Shown piece by piece: positions 47,933 through 56,347 of a stretch of 64,000 bases of DNA (positions within the stretch are counted from its first letter, which is position 1; every line of letters starts with the position of its first letter). Both the position numbers and the translations under genes were made by a program. This DNA comes from Sulfurimonas gotlandica GD1 (GTDB taxonomy: Bacteria; Campylobacterota; Campylobacteria; Campylobacterales; Sulfurimonadaceae). The stretch spans positions 1,798,001 through 1,862,000 of the forward strand of contig NZ_AFRZ01000001.1 in NCBI RefSeq assembly GCF_000242915.1, given 5' to 3'. The notes under the pieces are model-generated. The model did no database searches. It was not told the origin of the DNA and saw only the letters and a list, made by a program, of their open reading frames with translations.

Positions 47933-49717
47933 ATGTTAAAAAGCCTGTTGATATTTCTGTTTTTATTTGTCTGGTCTTTGATAGTAGGTTTTTCATCATG
48001 TATAGTATTTATTTTATATATTTTAGCATTTACTACACTTCTAATGATTGCTCTATCAGAGATGCAAGTTATAAAGAAGTATGCAATAGCAGAGACTCTT
48101 TTTCATGAAAACACATCTCTCTTTAGCATCGTTAAAAGTGTATGGCTGACTCTTTTCTTATCACTAATAGTAGGCTTTAGTGTATCTGTCATAATTCTTG
48201 TTGGTAGTATATATCTTGATGCAGTGATATTTTTGATTTTAGGTCTTGATGTTCTTTTCATTTGGTTGATATATTCCAAGGTGAAAAAGAAGCTCTCTTT
48301 AAAAGTAAAAGAGGGATTTTTAGATGCTATTGCCAGAAGATGGGCTGTATGGATAAACACGCTCTTTTTAATTATTACTTTTGTGTTGTATCAGTTCTTT
48401 AGCACACCAACCTATGAGATAAAAGTATTTAGTTGTGAAATACTAAACTTTTTATCTTCCACTCTTAGATACAAAGAACTTCTTGAGTGGAAATTTATGA
48501 GTGCATCTGTCGGTAATCTTGAGAGTGCTAATGGCATCTATGTTTGGCTGTTATATCTTTTTGTATCTCAGGGAGTATTTGCCTGGGGTTACTCAAAACT
48601 TCTTCTGAGTGTCTCCGTGTCAAAGTCAATTATTTACAAAGAAGAGGGTAAGCATAGAAACTATTTCATCTTTGGTTTTATAGCTACGATACTACTACTT
48701 TTCATAATCACTATGAGCATAAATCATCTCTATGAGAGACAGCACATGCAAAATGTACAGACTCAAATAAATAGAGCCTACAAGGAAGTTGACAAGGTCT
48801 TAAATACAAAACTAAACTCAAGTGAACAGTTGTTAATAGAGCAAATAAATAGTGTAATAGATGCTGAGGTTGACCTTGCCTTTGAACCTGTATATGGTTC
48901 TATCCCTGAGCTTAGTGATTATTACTACTCTGTAAAAGGTGAGTACACAAGAATCATTCTAAAGGGCTATAGTCTCTACTGTGGATACAAAAATGACTAT
49001 TTGGTTCCATACTATAACCAGTACCTTCCAAATGGCTATAAGCTTAAGCAATGTGACTCTCAGATGCTAGATAGTGAGATTCAATCAAAAATAAACTACT
49101 TCTTGTTTGATAAAAATGATTTTTCTGCTAGAGTTGATAATGCTTCTAATGTAATCAATGAGAGTATAAAAGAGTCTATGACTAACTTTCAAGATGAGTT
49201 AAATGAGAGCCTAAACTCTTTAGAAGCCCAGCACCAAACTGAACTTGGCTTTTTGGAGTCAAATTTTGATGATATATTTCAAGCCAACTCCAGAGATGTG
49301 GCAAAAAAAGGTCTAAGTGCTACTGGGACTTTACTGATAAGTGGTGCGATATCTAAGAGTGTAATGTCTAAAATGCTGCTAAAGTTTGGAGCAAAGGGAG
49401 CCGCAAAAGCTTCTTCATTTATAGGTGGTTCAGTTGCAGGACTAACTATATGTGCACCGAGTGGTCCTTGGGCTTTGTTATGTGGAGTGGTAACCGGAAC
49501 TGCAAGTTGGGTCGGTGTAGATGCTGCTATGACTGAAGTAGATCAAGCCTTTAACGAAGATGACTTTCAACTTAGTGTTAAGATGATGATTGACGCTCAA
49601 AAAAAATCTCTTAAAGAACTTATGAAAGATTCATATAGAGAGTGGATTCAAAAGATATTTACCGAGCTTAAAAAAGATGCAGGTTCATTGAAATCACCAT
49701 ATGAACAACTCCAATAA
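47933..49717 (+). CDS. Polytopic membrane protein with Gly/Ala-rich C-terminal hairpin
   Basis: 594 residues. About seven membrane helices in residues 3-265, a helical soluble domain (265-455) containing a cysteine pair (C350, C374) within a Tyr-rich segment, then a long hydrophobic Gly/Ala/Ser hairpin (about 460-532, GATGT-like LSATGTLLISGAISKS and GGSVAGLTICAPSGPWALLCGVV), and an amphipathic tail. No known family is recognised. The hairpin resembles in texture those of pore-forming effectors. Gene start is six bases after the protease-caspase stop, so they are probably cotranscribed and act together. Confidence 0.6.
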   Translation: MLKSLLIFLFLFVWSLIVGFSSCIVFILYILAFTTLLMIALSEMQVIKKYAIAETLFHENTSLFSIVKSVWLTLFLSLIVGFSVSVIILVGSIYLDAVIFLILGLDVLFIWLIYSKVKKKLSLKVKEGFLDAIARRWAVWINTLFLIITFVLYQFFSTPTYEIKVFSCEILNFLSSTLRYKELLEWKFMSASVGNLESANGIYVWLLYLFVSQGVFAWGYSKLLLSVSVSKSIIYKEEGKHRNYFIFGFIATILLLFIITMSINHLYERQHMQNVQTQINRAYKEVDKVLNTKLNSSEQLLIEQINSVIDAEVDLAFEPVYGSIPELSDYYYSVKGEYTRIILKGYSLYCGYKNDYLVPYYNQYLPNGYKLKQCDSQMLDSEIQSKINYFLFDKNDFSARVDNASNVINESIKESMTNFQDELNESLNSLEAQHQTELGFLESNFDDIFQANSRDVAKKGLSATGTLLISGAISKSVMSKMLLKFGAKGAAKASSFIGGSVAGLTICAPSGPWALLCGVVTGTASWVGVDAAMTEVDQAFNEDDFQLSVKMMIDAQKKSLKELMKDSYREWIQKIFTELKKDAGSLKSPYEQLQ

Positions 49718-49756
49718 TTTATGTTAAAATAGTTAAAACATAAATAGGGAGATTTT

Positions 49757-50356
49757 ATGAAATTAGAATATGTAGGTTCTATGCCTAGGGTTTCAAGCAA
49801 AGGTGTGAGTTTTGATGATACAAAGCCCGATAAATATATTTTACTCAGTCCTGCTATTGATCTGCTAGAAGCTTTGAGTTATGGTCCCACTGAAGCTACA
49901 AAGCATCTTTACAATACAAAAGGTAAAGAGTATAGCAGTAGTGAACTTATGGAAGCTCTAAAAAAACATATAGGGAATCTTAATGAAGTTATAGCATCTA
50001 GAGATGAAAAAGCGCATAATTTAGTACAAGAGCTAATGGATAGAGTAGAGACAAACGAGACGCTTAGTGAAGATGAAAAAAAAGCTTGGTTAGCTAACAT
50101 AGAGCTAATGCGTAATTACTATCTTCAGTTTGTGACAAACGATAGTGCATATGGATGCGCTCTTCAAGCTCTATCTCAGCAGATTCATGACGCTTTAGTA
50201 AAAGAGGTTTCTTTTCCTATGTTTAGAAATTATGGTCTTGTTCTTCACGATCTTATTAATGTCTTAGAAAATAGAAAGTCACCCATAGATGCTACGCTTA
50301 GTGTTGAAAATATAGATGGTTCATTATTTGGTAAGTTGACTATAAAGCATCGATAA
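49757..50356 (+). CDS. Hypothetical protein downstream of the membrane gene
   Basis: 199 residues, soluble, mostly helical (55-175) with no signal peptide, ending in paired strands (ATLSVENIDGSLFGKLTIKHR). The helical core contains one cysteine, in YGCALQALSQQIHDAL. Family not recognised. Gap to the upstream gene is 39 bases and contains an AGGGAG ribosome site, so it may be the third gene of the protease-caspase operon, which is inference. Confidence 0.55.
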   Translation: MKLEYVGSMPRVSSKGVSFDDTKPDKYILLSPAIDLLEALSYGPTEATKHLYNTKGKEYSSSELMEALKKHIGNLNEVIASRDEKAHNLVQELMDRVETNETLSEDEKKAWLANIELMRNYYLQFVTNDSAYGCALQALSQQIHDALVKEVSFPMFRNYGLVLHDLINVLENRKSPIDATLSVENIDGSLFGKLTIKHR

Positions 50357-50368
50357 AAAAAGCTTATT

Positions 50369-51106
50369 TTAATTAATCTCGTTTTTGATTATTTTAGCTA
50401 ACTCACCACACTGCTTAATTTTATCAGAGTAGCTAAGAGAGTCTTTTAAAAGTATATCAATGAACGCACTTCCAACAATAACTCCATCCGCACCTTCAAC
50501 TTTCTCTTTAGCAGTTTTTGCATTTACTCCAAAGCCTACATAAACAGGAGTAGGTGAGTACTTTTTTATAGAGCCTAAAAATGGCTGTAGATTTTCAGCT
50601 TGACCAGAACCTGTGATTCCTGTGTACGCTACCATATAGATAAACTTCTGAGCATCATTTACAACTTCTTTGATTCTCTCTTCAGAGTCAGTAGGAGCTA
50701 CAAAACTAATGTTACTCATTGAGTTGGCTTTAAACAGATCGCTGTACGGCAGAGCTTCTTCATGCGGCAAATCTGGTATGATAAGACCATTTACTCCGAG
50801 CTTAGATGCTAAAGGAATTAGTTTGTCCATATTTTGCTGGTAAAAGCTGTTGAAGTAACCCATCCATAGAGTGTCAACTTTTGGTGCGACAATTTCTGAG
50901 ATCTCTAGTAGATCTTTAAATTTAAAGCCTAATTCTAAGGCTTTATGATTTGCTTTTTCAATTAAAGGACCATCTGCAACAGGATCTGAGAAAGGAACAC
51001 CAAGTTCAAGTGTATCAACACCGCTATCACCAAGTGCTAAGGCTAGGTCTATTGTAAAAGATTTTTCCGGGTAAGCAGAAGTTATATAAGCTACAAGTTT
51101 TTTCAA
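50369..51106 (-). CDS. trpA: Tryptophan synthase alpha chain
   Basis: Cleaves indole-3-glycerol phosphate to indole and glyceraldehyde-3-phosphate. Typical motifs are TLELGVPFSDPVADGP (catalytic Asp in D-P-V-A-D), GLIIPDLPHEEA and the phosphate loop VGFGVNAKTAKE with IVGSAFID. 245 residues, complete. No trpB or other trp gene is adjacent. Confidence 0.95.
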   Translation of the reverse strand: MKKLVAYITSAYPEKSFTIDLALALGDSGVDTLELGVPFSDPVADGPLIEKANHKALELGFKFKDLLEISEIVAPKVDTLWMGYFNSFYQQNMDKLIPLASKLGVNGLIIPDLPHEEALPYSDLFKANSMSNISFVAPTDSEERIKEVVNDAQKFIYMVAYTGITGSGQAENLQPFLGSIKKYSPTPVYVGFGVNAKTAKEKVEGADGVIVGSAFIDILLKDSLSYSDKIKQCGELAKIIKNEIN

Positions 51107-51122
51107 GTTTTTTCCAGTTTTG

Positions 51123-51524
51123 TTATTTTTCTAAGTATGGTGTTTTTAATAGAGAATACTTGATATGGCTCAAATTATTATCAAGCTTTAAATCATCTTG
51201 CCATTGAGAGTACATATCACTTATCGCAAGTAACCAGGTGACAATATCACCGTTAGGAAGTTCATGAGTCTTTCTCAGTTCTTCAAGTACATCTTCTACA
51301 AAAGCAGATAGTTTAGCCATCGGTGCAATTTTTAAGTACCCAGATGCAGACTTAATATTGTGAAATACACGAAAAAGTTCATCGATACTTCTGCTGTACT
51401 TATTAGGTTTTTCAAGATCTAAAATCATTACTTCCATACTCTCAACCATCATAGAGTAGTGATCCAAAAATTCATCAACGATCTCAAAATCAAAGTTACT
51501 ATCTAAGTCACTTCTTATGCCCAT
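51123..51524 (-). CDS. HPt-domain phosphotransfer protein
   Basis: 133 residues, entirely a four-helix HPt domain with the phospho-accepting H55 in FRVFHNIKSASGYL. Such free HPt proteins relay phosphate between hybrid kinases and response regulators; no partner is encoded next to it. It lies 16 bases upstream of trpA on the same strand, so it may be cotranscribed with it. Confidence 0.85.
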   Translation of the reverse strand: MGIRSDLDSNFDFEIVDEFLDHYSMMVESMEVMILDLEKPNKYSRSIDELFRVFHNIKSASGYLKIAPMAKLSAFVEDVLEELRKTHELPNGDIVTWLLAISDMYSQWQDDLKLDNNLSHIKYSLLKTPYLEK

Positions 51525-51566
51525 AAAGTAATTCTCCTATTTAGTGCAATTGTATCAGTTTTTAGT

Positions 51567-51572
51567 TAAAAT
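51567..51572 (+). promoter_or_regulatory. -10 box TAAAAT, possible leaderless start
   Basis: TAAAAT ending six bases before the panB ATG, with ACTTTT between and no ribosome site. Confidence 0.4.
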
Positions 51573-51578
51573 ACTTTT

Positions 51579-52370
51579 ATGAATAAAAAAATGACAATAA
51601 CTTCTATACAAAAAACAAAGGGTGTAAGGCCTCTAGTTATGATTACAGCGTATGATGCACTGTTTGCAAAACTATTTGAACCTAGCTCAGATATGATTTT
51701 AGTTGGCGATAGTTTAAACATGAGTTTTGCCGGTAAAAATGATACGCTAAGCGCAACAATGGAGCAAATGCTATATCATACCAATGCCGTGTGTAATGGC
51801 GCAAAAAATAGCTTTGTAGTATGTGATATGCCTTTTGGGACTTATACAAATAAAGAAGATGCGCTTCGTAATGCAATAAGAGTTTTTCAGAAAACTTCGG
51901 CTGATTGTGTAAAGATAGAAGGTGGAGCAGATAAAGCATATATAGTTGAGCATCTTACATCTAACGGCATTGCAGTTTGTGGTCATATCGGATTACTTCC
52001 TCAGTCAGTAAGAAGTGAGGGTGGGTACAAGGTTAAAGGTAAGAGTGAGAAAGAGAAACTGAAGCTGATCGAAGATGCTAAAGCTATTGAAAAAGCTGGA
52101 GCATTCTGTATGGTTATAGAAGGTGTTAAAACTGATGTAGCTACTGCAATAGCAAAGTGTGTTGAAGTTCCTGTTATAGGAATCGGCGCCGGAGCTGATG
52201 TTGATGGTCAAGTTTTAGTATTTTCGGATATGCTTGGACTATTTGAAGAGTTCACTCCTAAATTTGTTAAAAAATATATGGATGGCGCAACTTTGGTTAA
52301 AGAAGCAATAAAAAACTACGCAGATGAAGTTAGTAAAAGAGAATTTCCAAAAGAGGAACACACTTATTAA
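51579..52370 (+). CDS. panB: 3-methyl-2-oxobutanoate hydroxymethyltransferase
   Basis: Pantothenate (coenzyme A) biosynthesis: adds a hydroxymethyl group to alpha-ketoisovalerate. The segments ITAYDALFAKLF, LVGDSLNMSFAGKNDTL (metal-binding Asp) and CDMPFG, then GIGAGADVDGQVLVFSDMLG, are typical. 263 residues. First gene of a panB-ruvB-transporter unit with 12-base and overlapping junctions; the start may be leaderless. Confidence 0.95.
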   Translation: MNKKMTITSIQKTKGVRPLVMITAYDALFAKLFEPSSDMILVGDSLNMSFAGKNDTLSATMEQMLYHTNAVCNGAKNSFVVCDMPFGTYTNKEDALRNAIRVFQKTSADCVKIEGGADKAYIVEHLTSNGIAVCGHIGLLPQSVRSEGGYKVKGKSEKEKLKLIEDAKAIEKAGAFCMVIEGVKTDVATAIAKCVEVPVIGIGAGADVDGQVLVFSDMLGLFEEFTPKFVKKYMDGATLVKEAIKNYADEVSKREFPKEEHTY

Positions 52371-52382
52371 TGGCAAAGTTTA

Positions 52383-53396
52383 ATGGATAGATTAGTAGAA
52401 ATAGAGACTTTTTCCACTGAAGAAGAGAGTGCAGAAGTTACTCTTCGTCCAGATGCTTGGGGTGAATACATTGGACAAGAACAGATAAAGAAAAACCTTG
52501 GTGTTTTTATTGAAGCTAGTAAAAAACGGGATGAAGCACTTGATCATGTCCTTTTTTATGGACCTCCAGGGTTAGGTAAAACTACTCTAGCACTTATTAT
52601 CGCAAATGAGATGAGTGCAAACATTAAAGTAACAGCTGCTCCAATGATAGAAAAAAGCGGAGATTTGGCTGCAATACTTACAAATCTGGAAGAGGGCGAT
52701 ATACTTTTTATAGATGAGATTCACCGTCTTTCACCAGCGGTGGAAGAGATACTTTATTCTTCAATGGAAGACTTTCGAATAGATATTATTATAGGCAGTG
52801 GACCAGCTGCACAAACTGTAAAAATCGACCTGCCTCGTTTTACTCTTATTGGTGCTACAACAAGAGCCGGAATGCTCTCGAATCCTCTTAGAGACAGATT
52901 TGGTATGAGTTTTAGAATGCAGTTTTACTCTTCTGATGAACTAGCAAAAATTATAGTTCAGGCTTCTGTTAAACTAGACAAAGAGATAATTCATGAAGCA
53001 TCTGTAGAGATAGCTAAAAGAAGTCGTGGGACTCCACGTATTGCTCTTCGTCTTCTTCGCCGTGTTAGAGACTTCGCTGAGGTTGCAGAAGAGATGAGTA
53101 TAAATCACTCTCGTACTCAGTATGCTCTGGATCAGCTTGGAATAAACTCTCACGGTTTTGATGAGATGGACATAAGACTTTTAAACCTTTTAGTTGCTGC
53201 AAATGGAAGAGCAATGGGGCTTAGTACAATCGCAGCAGCACTTAGTGAAGATGAAGGTACTGTTGAAGATGTACTAGAACCATACCTTATTGCAAACGGC
53301 TATTTAGAAAGAACAGCAAAGGGAAGAAAGGCTACAAGAAGTACTTATGAAGTGTTGAATATTTCAATGACACATGAAGATGGGAGTCTTTTTTAA
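52383..53396 (+). CDS. ruvB: Holliday junction helicase RuvB
   Basis: AAA+ motor for branch migration. Walker [12 protein letters not shown], Walker B DEIHRL, sensor 1 GATTRAGML, arginine finger/sensor 2 [17 protein letters not shown]. 337 residues, complete. No Shine-Dalgarno is obvious, suggesting coupling to panB. Its stop overlaps the next ATG by one base (TAATG). Confidence 0.97.
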   Translation: MDRLVEIETFSTEEESAEVTLRPDAWGEYIGQEQIKKNLGVFIEASKKRDEALDHVLFYGPPGLGKTTLALIIANEMSANIKVTAAPMIEKSGDLAAILTNLEEGDILFIDEIHRLSPAVEEILYSSMEDFRIDIIIGSGPAAQTVKIDLPRFTLIGATTRAGMLSNPLRDRFGMSFRMQFYSSDELAKIIVQASVKLDKEIIHEASVEIAKRSRGTPRIALRLLRRVRDFAEVAEEMSINHSRTQYALDQLGINSHGFDEMDIRLLNLLVAANGRAMGLSTIAAALSEDEGTVEDVLEPYLIANGYLERTAKGRKATRSTYEVLNISMTHEDGSLF

Positions 53397-54445
53397 TGAA
53401 ACCGCAGTACTTTGTAGCAATTCTATTTGCAACTTCACTTTATTGGATGTATCTTCTTTATGCTCCATTTTTACTTACTATAACAATAGCTGCGCTACTA
53501 GCAGTATCAACTTCAAATATTCAAGAATTACTATCTAAACTTTTTAAATCAAGATTCTCAGCAGCACTTATTTCTAGTTTTCTTATGGCAATTCTGTTTT
53601 TTGCTCCACTTGGTTATTTTCTGGCAACATTGACTATAAAACTAAATAGTATTGACCCTCAAGTTTTTGTTGGAATAGAAGTTTATATTAGAGAATTAAT
53701 AAAAAATCCACCTGAATATCTTATGTTTATAAAGCCATATGCTGTAGATGCTCTTAAAGATTTAAATGTTAATGCACTAACATCGAAGGCTATATCTTTA
53801 ACTGGAACAATCGGTTCTTTTAGTGCAGGATTTTTGAAAAATGCATTTTTGATTATTATCTTTTATTTTTTCGCTCAATATAATGGAACTAATATAATAG
53901 AATTTTTAAAACGTGTAGTTCAGATGTCTGTTGAAGAGACTACAACACTTGCAAAAGAACTCTCTAGTGTTATGAGTGTAGTCTTTTACTCTATCATTGT
54001 GACTGCAATGTTAGAAGGTGTACTTTTTGGTGTTGCCGTCTCATTTATGGGTTATAACGGTCTTCTTTTTGGAATCATGTATGGTTTTGCATCTCTTATA
54101 CCTGTCGTTGGTGGAGTTCTTATGTGGCTTCCGTTTATGCTTTATGAGTTTTCAATCGGGGATTCTTCAAGTGCGATATTTATAGCTCTTTATTCGGTCA
54201 TTGTAATTTCAATAATCGCTGATACATTTGTAAAGCCTCTAATCATAAAAGAGATCAACAATAGACTTTTAAAAGAGGATGATACGAGAATAAATGAGCT
54301 TGTGATTTTCTTTGCTATTATTGCCGGACTTGCAACATTTGGTTTTTGGGGAATGATTTTAGGACCTGCAATTACTGCATTTTTCCTAACGATTTTAAAA
54401 CTGTTTGAGGCAAGAACAAAAGAGTGTGAAACAAAACAAATCTAA
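53396..54445 (+). CDS. AI-2E family transporter (YdiK/PerM type)
   Basis: 349-residue inner-membrane protein of the AI-2E/UPF0118 family with about eight membrane helices. The C-terminal motif GLATFGFWGMILGPAITAFFLTILKLF is conserved, as is ASLIPVVGGVLMWLP. Family members export autoinducer-2 or act as Na+/H+ antiporters; the substrate cannot be told from sequence. Overlaps ruvB by one base. Confidence 0.88.
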   Translation: MKPQYFVAILFATSLYWMYLLYAPFLLTITIAALLAVSTSNIQELLSKLFKSRFSAALISSFLMAILFFAPLGYFLATLTIKLNSIDPQVFVGIEVYIRELIKNPPEYLMFIKPYAVDALKDLNVNALTSKAISLTGTIGSFSAGFLKNAFLIIIFYFFAQYNGTNIIEFLKRVVQMSVEETTTLAKELSSVMSVVFYSIIVTAMLEGVLFGVAVSFMGYNGLLFGIMYGFASLIPVVGGVLMWLPFMLYEFSIGDSSSAIFIALYSVIVISIIADTFVKPLIIKEINNRLLKEDDTRINELVIFFAIIAGLATFGFWGMILGPAITAFFLTILKLFEARTKECETKQI

Positions 54446-54453
54446 TTAGAGGT

Positions 54454-55341
54454 TTATTTTTTGTAAACCTCTGGATAGTCATCTTTAAATCTTCTATGTA
54501 GCCAAAACCAAGGTTGGGGAGCTTTTAAAATCTCTGCACTTAACCAATCAGTCTGCATCTGAGTAGATACTCTGATATCTTCTTCTTCGTTATCTGTTTT
54601 TGGCGGTATAATCTCATCGTAAAATTTTATAGTATATGTTTCATCATCGTTAGCATGTATAAGTGCCGGAATCAAAGCAGCATTAAATTTTCTTGCAAAG
54701 TAAGCAGTTGTTTTAATTTGGCTTGTAGGTTTACCTAAAAAATCAACAGTGATGGCTTCTTTTTTATTTACATTTGCATCTATTAAAATCGCTATTGCCC
54801 CACCGGAGCGGAGTTGTTTTAGTATACCTCTTGTCGCACCATTTCTCTCTACATACTGCATGCGAGATTTTGAGCGAGAACTTAAAAGATAATCTTCAAA
54901 ATATTTATTTTTCATTCTTTTGTATACAATCATAATCGGTTCTCTTAGGGCACTTAGCATTGCTCCAGCTAGCTCCCAAGAACCATAATGGGAAGTTACA
55001 AAGACAATAGGTCTATTTTGCTCTTGCACTTTTTTTAGCACTTCATCATTCTCAAAAGTAATTTTTTTTGATAACTCTTCGATGGAGTAGTATCTTATTT
55101 CCATTGTATGAAGAAAATTTAAAAGCAGTTGTCTAAATGAATTTTTAGCAATCTTTTGAACGAACGCTTCATCAACATTATCCCCATAGATAAATTGAAG
55201 GTTTTGTCTTATGACTTTGTTGTACCTTTTTGAAAGTTTATAAGCTAAAAAACCAAGGCTAATAAAAAATGCTCTTCTTACTTTTTTAGGTAGAAGCATT
55301 AAGAATTTTTCAAGAATTAAAAAAGCGTAAAAACCGATCAT
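54454..55341 (-). CDS. Lipid A acyltransferase (LpxL/HtrB family)
   Basis: 295 residues with an N-terminal membrane helix. The acyltransferase motif H-x4-E is visible in FVTSHYGSWELAGAML, followed by RNGATRGILKQLRSGGAIAILIDANVNKKEAITVDFLGKPT. Adds a secondary acyl chain to lipid A. It overlaps the heptosyltransferase gene by four bases (ATGA) and is therefore coupled to it, consistent with lipopolysaccharide synthesis. Whether it is LpxL- or LpxM-type cannot be told. Confidence 0.88.
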   Translation of the reverse strand: MIGFYAFLILEKFLMLLPKKVRRAFFISLGFLAYKLSKRYNKVIRQNLQFIYGDNVDEAFVQKIAKNSFRQLLLNFLHTMEIRYYSIEELSKKITFENDEVLKKVQEQNRPIVFVTSHYGSWELAGAMLSALREPIMIVYKRMKNKYFEDYLLSSRSKSRMQYVERNGATRGILKQLRSGGAIAILIDANVNKKEAITVDFLGKPTSQIKTTAYFARKFNAALIPALIHANDDETYTIKFYDEIIPPKTDNEEEDIRVSTQMQTDWLSAEILKAPQPWFWLHRRFKDDYPEVYKK

Positions 55342-56333
55342 TTTAGTAGCTCCTTTGCTTTAGTAACAACTTTTTGAACTTCTATATCTTTTATAGAAAA
55401 GTCATTTTTATTTATATGATATATATCTACTTTTGAACTTGATTTTATACCTATATTTATAGGAGTTTCATAAATCATTCTAGTAGTAGTTGGGCCAAAT
55501 AGAGTGATAGAAGGAATGTTCTGAGCCCAAGCCATATGAGTAGGGCCGGTGTCATTGCCTATGAGTAGGTCAACACTGGAGATAAGAGAGACCAAATCAA
55601 TTAAAGATAGTTTAGGCGCTATAGTCGCATAAGCAGAGTTTTCACATATCCAAAGGGCATCTTCTTTTTCAGCATCTGAACCCCATAAGATTATAGAGTT
55701 TTCTTTCAACTCATTACAAAGTTCAGCAACTCTCTCTTTTGGGTATTTTTTTGATTCCCAAGATGCACCTATTACAATAGCTATATTCTTCTTATCACTA
55801 TTGTCTAGTGGATATTCAGTTGTCTCAAATATAGGCTTTTTATTAAGCAGCATTTCATCACTAATATTAAATCCAAGACCATCAGATGCAAGAAATGTAT
55901 TTCTCTTAACGATATTTTCATCATACTCTATATGTGAAGTAGTCTTATAAAAATATGAAGCGATACCTTCTCTTGCAGAGTTCTTGTCAAAACCATGAGT
56001 ATTACTTCCGATAAGTCTTGCTACTATCGCAGATTTCAAAAGCCCTTGGATGTCTATGATAATATCAAACTCACCAAGTGAACGTAGCTCTAAAAAAGTT
56101 TGTTTTAAAAGAGAGAAGCTTTTAGACTTCTTCAACTGTTTTAGGTTTAGTGTATGAACAATAGAAACAAGGGGATGATTTTCTAGCAGTGGAGCAAAAA
56201 CTTCTTCAGTTATCCACTCTATCTTTGCATCTGGATATTTGTCATGGATAAACTGCAGTGTTACTGCACTATTTACTATGTCTCCAAGAGCAGAGAGTCT
56301 TACTATAGCTATACGTTTTATATCTTTTTTCAT
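55338..56333 (-). CDS. waaC: Lipopolysaccharide heptosyltransferase I
   Basis: Inner-core enzyme adding the first heptose to Kdo. 331 residues with the GT9-type N-terminus (IAIVRLSALGDIVNSAVTLQFIHDKYPDAKIEWITE) and the C-terminal substrate loop GNDTGPTHMAWAQNIPSITLFGPT. Overlaps the acyltransferase gene. A minus-strand TATAAT lies seven bases before the ATG. Confidence 0.92.
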   Translation of the reverse strand: MKKDIKRIAIVRLSALGDIVNSAVTLQFIHDKYPDAKIEWITEEVFAPLLENHPLVSIVHTLNLKQLKKSKSFSLLKQTFLELRSLGEFDIIIDIQGLLKSAIVARLIGSNTHGFDKNSAREGIASYFYKTTSHIEYDENIVKRNTFLASDGLGFNISDEMLLNKKPIFETTEYPLDNSDKKNIAIVIGASWESKKYPKERVAELCNELKENSIILWGSDAEKEDALWICENSAYATIAPKLSLIDLVSLISSVDLLIGNDTGPTHMAWAQNIPSITLFGPTTTRMIYETPINIGIKSSSKVDIYHINKNDFSIKDIEVQKVVTKAKELLK

Positions 56334-56340
56334 TGTCGGA

Positions 56341-56346
56341 ATTATA
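56341..56346 (-). promoter_or_regulatory. -10 box TATAAT of waaC, possible leaderless start
   Basis: Minus-strand TATAAT, TCCGACA, then the waaC ATG, with no ribosome site. Nearly identical to the start region of uvrB. Confidence 0.6.
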
Positions 56347-56347
56347 C

